Source: JACDAN01 sp963802375
GTDB taxonomy: Bacteria > Actinomycetota > Thermoleophilia > Gaiellales > Gaiellaceae
Reading direction: 5' to 3'
Assembly: GCA_963802375.1 (NCBI GenBank)
Contig: CAWDIJ010000010.1
Span: forward strand, 310,001-374,000
Length of the DNA stretch: 64,000 bases
In this document: piece after piece, positions 42,610-49,311 of the stretch
Position numbering within the stretch: the stretch's first letter is position 1
Layout of the letters: each line of letters opens with the position of its first letter
Notes under the pieces: model-generated
The model's database searches: none
Told to the model about the DNA's origin: nothing
The model's input: only the letters and a program-made list of their open reading frames with translations
Program-made: the position numbers and the translations under genes

Positions 42610-43410
42610 CTAGCCTGCAAGGGCGTAACGCGCGAAGTCGAGCACCTCGGCGTCCTGCTCCTGGAGCACCTTCTCCACGGTCTTGCCGCTCTCGTGGATC
42701 CACTCCTGGTCGAGCAACACCGTCTGCGCGAAGAAGCGCTTGCGGAGCATGCCCTCGACGATGTTCGGCCGCACTTGCTCCGGCTTGGACTGCACCTCGT
42801 CGGAGTTCTCGTAGATCGTCCGCTCGGCGTCGATCTCCTCGGCCGGGACCTCGTCGCGGCTCCGGTATTTCGGCGCGGCGAACGAGATGTGCATCGCGAG
42901 CTCCTTCGCGAGATCGTCCGAGCCGCGGATCTTCACGAGCACGCCGATCTTGTTCGCCGGTGGGTGGACATAGGCGGCGATCGTCTCGTCGCCTTCCCGC
43001 TCGAAGCTCGTCGCACCGCGGATCGCGATGTTCTCGCCGATCTTGCCCACGAGCTCGACGCGGTCGTCCTCCAGCTCCTCGGCGGCCTCCGGTCCGTCCT
43101 GGTCGACGTTCTCCAGCAACTTCTGGGCGAAGTCGAGGAACGCATCGTTCTTGGACACAGGCTCTGTCTCGCTGCCGACGGCGACCAGCGTGCCGCGGTC
43201 CTCGCCGACGCGCGAGAGGACGATGCCTTCGGTCGTCTCGCGGCCGGCGCGCTTGCCGGCCTCGGCCATCCCGCGCTCGCGCAGGAGCCGCTTGGCGGCC
43301 TCGACGTCGCCGCCTGTCTCCTGCAGGGCGCGCTTGCAGTCCATCATCCCGGCGCCCGTCTCCTCGCGGAGCTGCTTGACGAGCCCGGCTGGAATCTCGG
43401 TCGTGCTCAC
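42610..43410 (-). CDS. tsf: Elongation factor Ts
   Basis: 266 residues. The N-terminal UBA-like module with VKQLREETGAGMMDCKRAL, then VLSRVGEDRGTLVAVGSETE and VSKNDAFLDFAQKL, is the EF-Tu contact region. It exchanges GDP on EF-Tu. GTG 43410 overlaps the rpsB stop in GTGA. Confidence 0.97.
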   Translation of the reverse strand: MSTTEIPAGLVKQLREETGAGMMDCKRALQETGGDVEAAKRLLRERGMAEAGKRAGRETTEGIVLSRVGEDRGTLVAVGSETEPVSKNDAFLDFAQKLLENVDQDGPEAAEELEDDRVELVGKIGENIAIRGATSFEREGDETIAAYVHPPANKIGVLVKIRGSDDLAKELAMHISFAAPKYRSRDEVPAEEIDAERTIYENSDEVQSKPEQVRPNIVEGMLRKRFFAQTVLLDQEWIHESGKTVEKVLQEQDAEVLDFARYALAG

Positions 43411-44324
43411 TGGCGCTCCCCCTCCTGGGCTGGTGGTGCCTCGGTGGCCTCTGTGATCTCTGTCGTCTCGCTCGCCTCCGCGGCCTCGGTCTCCGCTGCA
43501 CTCTCCGCCTGCGCCATCGGCTCGTGCTCGACGGGCGTCTCGTCGGCGGCGGGCGGCTCCGGCTCCGGCTCTGGCTCTGGCTCCGGCGCGGTCTCCGCGG
43601 CGGCTTCGCGCTGGCCGTTCTGCTCGAACTCCTGCTCGGTCACGCCCTGCTTCCCCGCCTCGATCGCGTCGCCGATTGCCCGCACGATGAGCCCGCACGA
43701 GCGGATCGCGTCGTCGTTGCCCGGGATCACGAGGTCGACCTCGTCGGGGTCGCAGTTCGTGTCCACGAGTCCGATGATCGGGAGGCCGAGCCGCCGTGCC
43801 TCGCGGACGGCGATCTGCTCCTTGCGCAGGTCGAGGACGAACAGCGCATCCGGCTGGCGCTTGAGATCGGCGACGCCGCCGAGGTTCGCCTCGAGCTTCT
43901 CGAGCTCGCCGAGCATCGTGAGGCGCTCCTTGGCCGGCAGCAGCTCGAGCTGGTCCTCGTCGTTGAGGCGCCGAAGCTCGTGGAGCCGCTCGATGCGGCT
44001 CGACATCGTGCGCCAGTTCGTGATCAGCCCGCCGAGCCAGCGGTGGTTGACGTACGGCATGCCGACCCGCTTGGCCGTCTCCTCGACGGCGTCCTGAGCC
44101 TGTTTCTTCGTGCCGACAAACAGGACCGTGCCGCCCTTGGCGGACAGGTCGCGCACGAAGTCGCATGCCTGCTCGAGCAGGTCGGACGTCTTCTGCAGAT
44201 CGATGATGTAGATGCCGCCGCGCTCCGTGAAGATGAAACGGCGCATCTTTGGGTTCCAGCGGCGCGTCTGGTGGCCGAAATGGACGCCGGCCTCCAGCAA
44301 CTCTCGCATCGAGACAGCGGGCAA
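43407..44324 (-). CDS. rpsB: Ribosomal protein uS2 with long acidic C-terminal extension
   Basis: 305 residues. The uS2 core runs to about residue 235 (RELLEAGVHFGHQTRRWNPK, VGTKKQAQDAVEE, YVNHRWLGGLITNW, DTNCDPDEVDLVIPGNDDA). It is followed by about 70 acidic residues with E-P repeats and Glu/Ala/Thr runs. TTG 44324 is chosen because AAAGGGG lies 6 bases upstream and it gives the short M-P-A-V-S-M lead seen in actinobacterial uS2; ATG 44309 is the alternative. The tail is disordered-looking and its role is unknown. Confidence 0.95.
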   Translation of the reverse strand: MPAVSMRELLEAGVHFGHQTRRWNPKMRRFIFTERGGIYIIDLQKTSDLLEQACDFVRDLSAKGGTVLFVGTKKQAQDAVEETAKRVGMPYVNHRWLGGLITNWRTMSSRIERLHELRRLNDEDQLELLPAKERLTMLGELEKLEANLGGVADLKRQPDALFVLDLRKEQIAVREARRLGLPIIGLVDTNCDPDEVDLVIPGNDDAIRSCGLIVRAIGDAIEAGKQGVTEQEFEQNGQREAAAETAPEPEPEPEPEPPAADETPVEHEPMAQAESAAETEAAEASETTEITEATEAPPAQEGERQ

Positions 44325-44378
44325 GATGATCCCCTTTGGTTGGTTGACGGTGCTACTGCCGGTGGGAGAGACGTGGAA

Positions 44379-44396
44379 CCGGCGACAACTCGCCGG
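44379..44396 (-). promoter_or_regulatory. Hairpin in the rpsB leader
   Basis: CCGGCGA-gttg-TCGCCGG (read on the - strand), a perfect 7-bp stem about 55 bases before the rpsB start. It could be the S2 autoregulatory site, since rpsB leaders often bind uS2; inference only. Confidence 0.4.
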
Positions 44397-44441
44397 CACC
44401 GACCACGCCCGAGCTCACCGGGTCGGGTACAGAACGGGCCG

Positions 44442-44447
44442 ATTCTA
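44442..44447 (-). promoter_or_regulatory. Possible -10 box of the rpsB-tsf operon
   Basis: TAGAAT on the - strand, overlapping the rluD stop codon. It would give an rpsB leader of about 110 bases. No good -35 is seen. Confidence 0.4.
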
Positions 44448-45329
44448 GCCGAGGCCGTCCAGATACCGCTGGAGCTCGCCGGGAAGCGGCGACTCGACCT
44501 CGAGCCGCTCGCCGGTGAACGGATGCTCGAACGCCAGGCCCGTCGCATGGAGGAACTGGCGGCCAAGAGCCGGATCCGGCGCTCCGTAGACCGGGTCCCC
44601 GACCACCGGAAGCCCGATCGCGCCGAGGTGGACTCGGATCTGGTGCGTCCTGCCGGTCTCCAGGTCGACGCGGAGGAGCGCGTGCTGGCCGAGCAGCTCC
44701 AGGAGCTCGAAATGCGTGACCGCCTCGCGCGGGCTGTCGGTATTCAGCGACTGGCGCGTCGGATCGCGGCGATCGCGGCCGATCGGCGCCTCGATCCTGC
44801 CCTTCCTCGACCGCGGCCGGCCTCGGACGAGCGCCGTGTAGGTCCGCTCGAGCCCATGGGCCTTGACGAGCTCCTTCAGACGCTCGTAGGACTCGTCCGA
44901 CCGCGCGACCACCAGCAGGCCCGATGTGTCGCGGTCGAGCCGATGGACGATCCCGGGCCGCTCCTCGTCGCCGCCCGCTGCGCCATGGGCCAGAACGCCG
45001 TGCACCAGGGTGCCGGTCCTGTGACCCGGCGAGGGGTGGACGACGACGCCGGCCGGCTTGTCGACGACGAGCAGATGCGCGTCCTCGTGCGCGACCCGCA
45101 GCTCGATCTCCTCGGGGGCGAGCTTGGGCTCGGGCCCCTCCGGCTCGAACTCGACGTCCTCCCCGCCCCGGAGCCGGCGGCTCTTCGGCGCCTGCTCGCC
45201 GTCCACGACCACGCTGCCGCCCTCGAGCAGGCGCTCGGCGACCGCACGGGAGCCAACCTCGGGCAGCCCGGCGAGGAAGCGGTCGAGCCGGAGCCCGGCC
45301 GCCGAGTCAGGAACGGTGACTCGAGCCAG
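44445..45329 (-). CDS. rluD: Ribosomal large-subunit pseudouridine synthase, RluD family
   Basis: About 294 residues. The N-terminal S4 domain (AGLRLDRFLAGLPEVGSRAV) is followed by the RluA-type catalytic core with HRLDRDTSGLLVVARS (catalytic Asp), ETGRTHQIRVHL and GDPVYGAP. The first ATG/GTG/TTG in frame is GTG 45212, which would remove most of the S4 domain. CTG 45329 gives M-A-R-V-T-V-P-D-S, a natural S4 start overlapping the lspA end by 23 bases. No strong ribosome site; a sequencing error is the alternative. Confidence 0.88.
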   Translation of the reverse strand: MARVTVPDSAAGLRLDRFLAGLPEVGSRAVAERLLEGGSVVVDGEQAPKSRRLRGGEDVEFEPEGPEPKLAPEEIELRVAHEDAHLLVVDKPAGVVVHPSPGHRTGTLVHGVLAHGAAGGDEERPGIVHRLDRDTSGLLVVARSDESYERLKELVKAHGLERTYTALVRGRPRSRKGRIEAPIGRDRRDPTRQSLNTDSPREAVTHFELLELLGQHALLRVDLETGRTHQIRVHLGAIGLPVVGDPVYGAPDPALGRQFLHATGLAFEHPFTGERLEVESPLPGELQRYLDGLG

Positions 45330-45822
45330 GAGCGTGCCGGCGCGGCTCCCGGTCGGCGAGGAGCAACGCGGCGATCAGGATGCCGACACCGGCGACGATG
45401 AAGCTGTCGGCCAGGTTGAACGCCGGCCAGTAGCGGAAGTCCAGGAAGTCGGTGACGTGGCCGAGGCGGACACGGTCGATCAGATTCGAGACGCTGCCGC
45501 CCAGCAGGAAGCCGAGCGCCACCGGGAGGATCGGATGCCGCCCGCCCGACCGCGCGAAGAACACGAGCATCCACGCCACCGCGATCCCGGTCAGCACGAT
45601 CACGACCGACGTGGCGGTGGCGAAGAGGCCGAACGCGATGCCCGAGTTCTGAACGTGGTGGATCGAGAGCGGGCCGACGACGTCGACCTCCTCGCCGAGC
45701 GCGAGCTCGTTGGAGACGATCCACTTCGTCAGCTGGTCGGCGGCGATCGCGGACAGCGCAACAGCGGCAAGCGCGGCCCACTGTCCGGCCGTTGCCGCGA
45801 GCGACCGCCGGGCTCCGAGCAC
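45307..45822 (-). CDS. lspA: Lipoprotein signal peptidase
   Basis: 171 residues with four membrane helices. The two catalytic aspartates are in SNLIDRVRLGHV and FNLADSFIV; QNSGIAFGLF is the family loop. It removes lipoprotein signal peptides after lipidation. GTG 45822 is chosen for family length. Usual partner of rluD. Confidence 0.95.
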   Translation of the reverse strand: MLGARRSLAATAGQWAALAAVALSAIAADQLTKWIVSNELALGEEVDVVGPLSIHHVQNSGIAFGLFATATSVVIVLTGIAVAWMLVFFARSGGRHPILPVALGFLLGGSVSNLIDRVRLGHVTDFLDFRYWPAFNLADSFIVAGVGILIAALLLADREPRRHAPGSSHRS

Positions 45823-45878
45823 CGGGACGACGCCGTTCGTCGACGATCCGACCCGGACCTCGGTCGCCCTGGCCTCGT

Positions 45879-46253
45879 CTAGCCCCGTTCCTCTTTGCGT
45901 TTGCAATCGATGCAGAGCGTCGCCCACGGCATCGCCTCGAGCCGCTCTTCGGGGATGGGGGTGTCGCAGTTGACGCATTTTCCGTATGTGCCGTCCTCGA
46001 TCCGCCGGAGTGCGGCGTCGATCTCGGCGAGAAGCCGCTCGTCGTGCTCCTCGAGCGTGCTTCCGATCTCGCGGTCGACGGTCTCGGTGGCCGTGTCGGC
46101 CAGATGCTGGTCGGCGCTACCCGAGACGAGCTCGCCGGTCTCGTCCTCGAGCGAGACGGAGTTCTCGCGGTGGAGGTTGTTCAGCGCTGCGCTGACCGCC
46201 TCCCGCCTCTCGAGCAGCAGCTCTCGGAAGTGCTCGACGTCGACCGTGGTCAT
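45879..46253 (-). CDS. TraR/DksA C4-type zinc-finger protein
   Basis: 124 residues. A coiled-coil N-terminal half, then KCVNCDTPIPEERLEAMPW and CIDCKRKEE with the four zinc cysteines. It lacks the D-x-x-D-x-A tip of true DksA, so direct effects on RNA polymerase are uncertain. Similar proteins sit beside lspA in many actinobacteria. ATG start overlapping the DUF167 gene by 4 bases. Confidence 0.88.
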   Translation of the reverse strand: MTTVDVEHFRELLLERREAVSAALNNLHRENSVSLEDETGELVSGSADQHLADTATETVDREIGSTLEEHDERLLAEIDAALRRIEDGTYGKCVNCDTPIPEERLEAMPWATLCIDCKRKEERG

Positions 46254-46522
46254 CGGGAGAGTCTCCGCTCGGCCTCGGACGGCGCAAGCCCGCTCACCTC
46301 GACGATCTTGTCGCGAGAGCCGTGGCCGGCGACCAGCCGCACGTCGCCCGGCTGGATCCGGAGGGTTTCGGCAAGCAGCGCGACGGCCGCGTCGTTCGCC
46401 CGCCCGCGCTCGGGCGGTGCGGCGACCCGGAGCTTCCAGGCGTCGCCGTGCCGCCCGACGATCCCGGGGCTCTTGGAGCCCGGGACGACGCGCAGCCGTA
46501 GCCGTGTTGCACCCCCTGCCAC
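46250..46522 (-). CDS. DUF167 (YggU-like) protein
   Basis: 90 residues: RLRVVPGSKSPGIVGRHGD, KLRVAAPPERGRANDAAVAL, VRLVAGHGSRDKIVEVSGL. The pattern is typical of the family, whose function is not established. GTG start, in the yggT-divIVA neighbourhood as in many genomes. Confidence 0.9.
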   Translation of the reverse strand: MAGGATRLRLRVVPGSKSPGIVGRHGDAWKLRVAAPPERGRANDAAVALLAETLRIQPGDVRLVAGHGSRDKIVEVSGLAPSEAERRLSR

Positions 46523-46531
46523 GCATTGATT

Positions 46532-46990
46532 CTAGGCGGCGGCGGCTTCGTCCGGAATCGGCTCCGGAACCTCGTCGTCGCCGTCGGCCTCCTCGACCGA
46601 GGCGAGGGCGGTGCGAAGCAGCTCTCGGAGACGCCTGACGTCCTTCAGCAGGCGCTCGCGTTCCGCGGTGGCGGCGAAGGTGATTCGGCGTGCCTCTACG
46701 TGCGCCTCCGCGACAACGGCCTCGGCGCTTCGGCGTGCCTGCTCCCGTTGCTCCTCGGCGGCCGCCTCGGCCGAGACGAGCGTCCTGCGGAGCAGCGACT
46801 CCAGCTCCCGGTGGCGCTGCAGCTCCTCCTCGAGGTGCTCGAGACGGTCTGCCAGCTCGGCGCGGTCGCGCCAGACGTCCCCGTAGCTCTCCGCGATCTC
46901 TTCCAGGATCCGGTCGACGGCACCTCGGCGGTACCCGCGGAGGCCGCGCGGGAGCGGGATGTGCCTGATCTCGGTGGGTGCAAGTCCCAT
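46532..46990 (-). CDS. DivIVA-like coiled-coil protein
   Basis: 152 residues. The N-terminus (PTEIRHIPLPRGLRGYRRG) matches the lipid-binding start of DivIVA/SepIVA, followed by a continuous coiled coil to about residue 130 and an acidic tail. It probably marks curved membrane at poles and septa. Neighbours sepF and yggT support a division role. Its ATG overlaps the yggT stop (TGATG). Confidence 0.85.
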   Translation of the reverse strand: MGLAPTEIRHIPLPRGLRGYRRGAVDRILEEIAESYGDVWRDRAELADRLEHLEEELQRHRELESLLRRTLVSAEAAAEEQREQARRSAEAVVAEAHVEARRITFAATAERERLLKDVRRLRELLRTALASVEEADGDDEVPEPIPDEAAAA

Positions 46991-47304
46991 CAGCCAAGCT
47001 CCCCGAGGATGCGGATCACCAGCCCGCTCACGATCCAGAGCACGAAGATCGCGACGATCGGCGAGAGGTCCAGCGGGCCGAGCGGCGGGATGAACCGCCG
47101 GAAGATCCGCAGGTAGGGCTCCACAACGTCGTAGAGAAAGCGCTGGATCCGCTGCATCCAGATCGAGTAGGGCATCCGGATCCAGGACATCAGGATGTAC
47201 GCGAAGATCAGCAGGAAGTAGACGAGCGTGAAGACCTGCACGAAGTTCTGGGCGGAGTCCACCCAGTTCGCGAGCAGGATCGAAGCGTCGTTGACGGCGC
47301 CCAC
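46990..47304 (-). CDS. YggT-family membrane protein
   Basis: 104 residues, two to three membrane helices (VFTLVYFLLIFAYILMSWI; IVAIFVLWIVSGLVIRIL) with the conserved VVEPYLRIFRRFIPPLGPLD. Linked to sepF and divIVA in the division cluster of Gram-positives; exact role unknown. GTG start. TAGAAC lies about 11 bases upstream. Confidence 0.93.
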   Translation of the reverse strand: MGAVNDASILLANWVDSAQNFVQVFTLVYFLLIFAYILMSWIRMPYSIWMQRIQRFLYDVVEPYLRIFRRFIPPLGPLDLSPIVAIFVLWIVSGLVIRILGELG

Positions 47305-47418
47305 GGGGCGATGTTCGTTCTACCGGTTCCGTTCCCTCTCCCCGAGGGCGACGGCTGAGCGTATTCAGATACCCGGCGCCTTGGCCGCGCGCCGACAGCG
47401 GGGCCCGGCTTCAGGGCG

Positions 47419-47976
47419 TCAGGCTTGGTTGAAGAAGCCGCCGCGCTCGAGGAGCTGGGCGCGCTGCTCCGCCGACACCTCGACGTTTGCAGGCGTCAGG
47501 AGGAAGACCTTGTCGGCGATTCGCTGCATACCGCCGTCGAGCGCGTAGGTGAGACCGCTCGCGAAGTCGATCAGCCGCTTCGCCAGCTCCGAGTCCACGC
47601 CCTGCAGGTTGAGGATCACCGGTGTGTAGTCCTTGAAGCGGTCGGCGATGGTCTTCGCGTCCTGGAACGTGTGCGGGACGACGAGGTGCACCTTCACCGA
47701 CGGGTTTGGAGCGGCTTGCACGGGCGCGAGCTCCGGGCGCTGCCGCTGCCGCTGCGAGCCGGTCCGGCCGGGCGTCGGCTCGGGGTCGGTCCAGTCGTCG
47801 AACTCCTTGCTGTTGTTGCGCCGGCGCGGAGCCAGCCGGCGGACGTTCGGCCGTTCCGAGTACGTCCGCTCGAGCTCCTCGTTCGTGACGTAGCCGTCCT
47901 CGTCCCAGTCGTCGTCGTCCTCCTCGGCGATGCCGAAGTAGACGAGGGTTCGGTTCCAGACGTCGGAAAAGGCCAT
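47419..47976 (-). CDS. sepF: Cell division protein SepF
   Basis: 185 residues. An N-terminal amphipathic membrane anchor (MAFSDVWNRTLVYFGIAEE), a disordered charged linker, then the SepF core (VHLVVPHTFQDAKTIADRFK, VILNLQGVDSELAKRLIDFA, YALDGGMQRIADKVFLLTP). It tethers FtsZ to the membrane and is essential in actinobacteria lacking FtsA. ATG start. The 114-base gap to yggT holds no gene. Confidence 0.96.
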   Translation of the reverse strand: MAFSDVWNRTLVYFGIAEEDDDDWDEDGYVTNEELERTYSERPNVRRLAPRRRNNSKEFDDWTDPEPTPGRTGSQRQRQRPELAPVQAAPNPSVKVHLVVPHTFQDAKTIADRFKDYTPVILNLQGVDSELAKRLIDFASGLTYALDGGMQRIADKVFLLTPANVEVSAEQRAQLLERGGFFNQA

Positions 47977-48005
47977 CGAGCAGGGGATAGTAGCCCTGGT
48001 GGCGG

Positions 48006-48605
48006 CTAGTCCTCGCGCCAGAGCGCGGAGCCGACGCGGACGTAGGTCGCCCCCTCCTCGGCGGCGACGCGGTAGTCCTGGGTCGTCCCCATCGAGAGCT
48101 CAGCGAGGCCGTGGCGCTCGGCGAGCTGCCGAAGTCGGCGGAAGTACGGGCGCGACGTCTCCGGATCCTCGGCGAACGGCGGCATCGTCGAGAGGCCGCG
48201 AACCTCGACCGGGCTCCGCTCGAGGAAGGCCTCCAGCTCGTCGGGCGCGACGCCGGACTTCGACTCCTCGCCGCCCAGGTTGACCTGCACGAGCGCCGGA
48301 ACCTCCAGCCGGTTCGCCGCCGAATCCGAGTCCAGCGAATGGACGAGCTCGCAGAGCTCGCTCACCGCACGCGCCTTCCGGCTCTGGAGGTGGCCGATGA
48401 AGTGCCAGCGGAACGCGTCGCCGTAGCGCGCGTGCTTCGCCTCGAGCTCCTGGGCCCTGTTCTCGCCGACCACTTCCACGCCGGCCTCCGCGAGAGCGGC
48501 CATGTCCTCCACGGAGACGTACTTCGTAGCGGCGACGACCGTCACCTGCGGGCCGACCTCCTCCCGGACCTGCTCGAGCCGCTCACGGATCCGGTCAGGT
48601 GACAG
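48006..48605 (-). CDS. PLP-binding protein YggS/PLPBP
   Basis: 199 residues. PLP lysine in VTVVAATKYVS, then WHFIGHLQSRKAR, LVQVNLGGEESKSGV and LSMGTTQDYRVA, which maintain PLP homeostasis. GTG 48545 would remove the first helix. The frame upstream is open only to a TGA just before TCG-CGT-CTG, so CTG 48605 is the one near-canonical start; it gives M-S-P-D-R-I-R-E-R-L-E-Q-V and has AGGGAG nine bases upstream. It overlaps the pgeF end by 11 bases. Confidence 0.9.
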   Translation of the reverse strand: MSPDRIRERLEQVREEVGPQVTVVAATKYVSVEDMAALAEAGVEVVGENRAQELEAKHARYGDAFRWHFIGHLQSRKARAVSELCELVHSLDSDSAANRLEVPALVQVNLGGEESKSGVAPDELEAFLERSPVEVRGLSTMPPFAEDPETSRPYFRRLRQLAERHGLAELSMGTTQDYRVAAEEGATYVRVGSALWRED

Positions 48606-49311
48606 ACGCGATCACTCCCTGACGCCCGGTGATCCCGCGGTCCCGGCGGTGCGAGAAGAAGAGCTCGGGATGGCAGAAGGTGCAGAGGTCGGTGCGCTCC
48701 ACCTCGGCGACGCCCGCCTCCTCGAGGGCGAGCTCGGCGGCCCGCCAGAGGTCGAGCTTGCGCTCCGAGACGACCTCCGGGCCGAAGCGCTCCGTGAAGA
48801 GACCCGTCACTTCGGGACCGACCTCGTAGCAGCACGGTCCGATCCCCGGCCCGACCGCGGCGGCGAGCGGGCCCTCGCCGAGTGCGGCGACGCCGTTCTC
48901 GACGATCCCTGCGAGGAGGCCCCGCCAACCCACGTGGAGGACGGCAAGCGCCGGCGGTTTCCCATTCGCCCGCGCGATCGCCACGGGAAGGCAGTCGGCG
49001 GTCAGCAGCAGCATCCCCTGGCCCGGCTCGTCGCTCCACCAGCCGTCGCAGGGCTCGTGGCGCACGCGCTCGAGAATCCCCTCCGGCGAGGCCTGTTTCA
49101 CCACCGGGCCGTGCCGCTGCCAGGCCATCCGAGCTCGCTCGGGGTCGATTCCGGTCCGGTCGGCGAGCCGGCGACGGTTCTGGAACACGTTCGTGGGGTC
49201 GTCCTGGGTCAAGATGCCGAGGTTGAGGGACTCGTACGGGCCCTCGCTGACGCCGCCGGCGCGCGTCGAGAAGGCCACGACGTACGGGCCGGGAGCCTCC
49301 CAGTGGATCAC
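48595..49311 (-). CDS. pgeF: Polyphenol oxidase-fold purine nucleosidase/peptidoglycan editing factor (YfiH/YlmD)
   Basis: 238 residues. VAFSTRAGGVSEGPYESLNL, LTADCLPVAI and VLHVGWRGLLAGI carry the His/Cys metal site; GPGIGPCCYEVGPEV and CTFCHPELFFSHRRD complete it. The family acts on purine nucleosides; a role in peptidoglycan quality control is reported for PgeF. GTG 49311 overlaps the upstream gene by GTGA. Confidence 0.92.
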   Translation of the reverse strand: MIHWEAPGPYVVAFSTRAGGVSEGPYESLNLGILTQDDPTNVFQNRRRLADRTGIDPERARMAWQRHGPVVKQASPEGILERVRHEPCDGWWSDEPGQGMLLLTADCLPVAIARANGKPPALAVLHVGWRGLLAGIVENGVAALGEGPLAAAVGPGIGPCCYEVGPEVTGLFTERFGPEVVSERKLDLWRAAELALEEAGVAEVERTDLCTFCHPELFFSHRRDRGITGRQGVIASVT

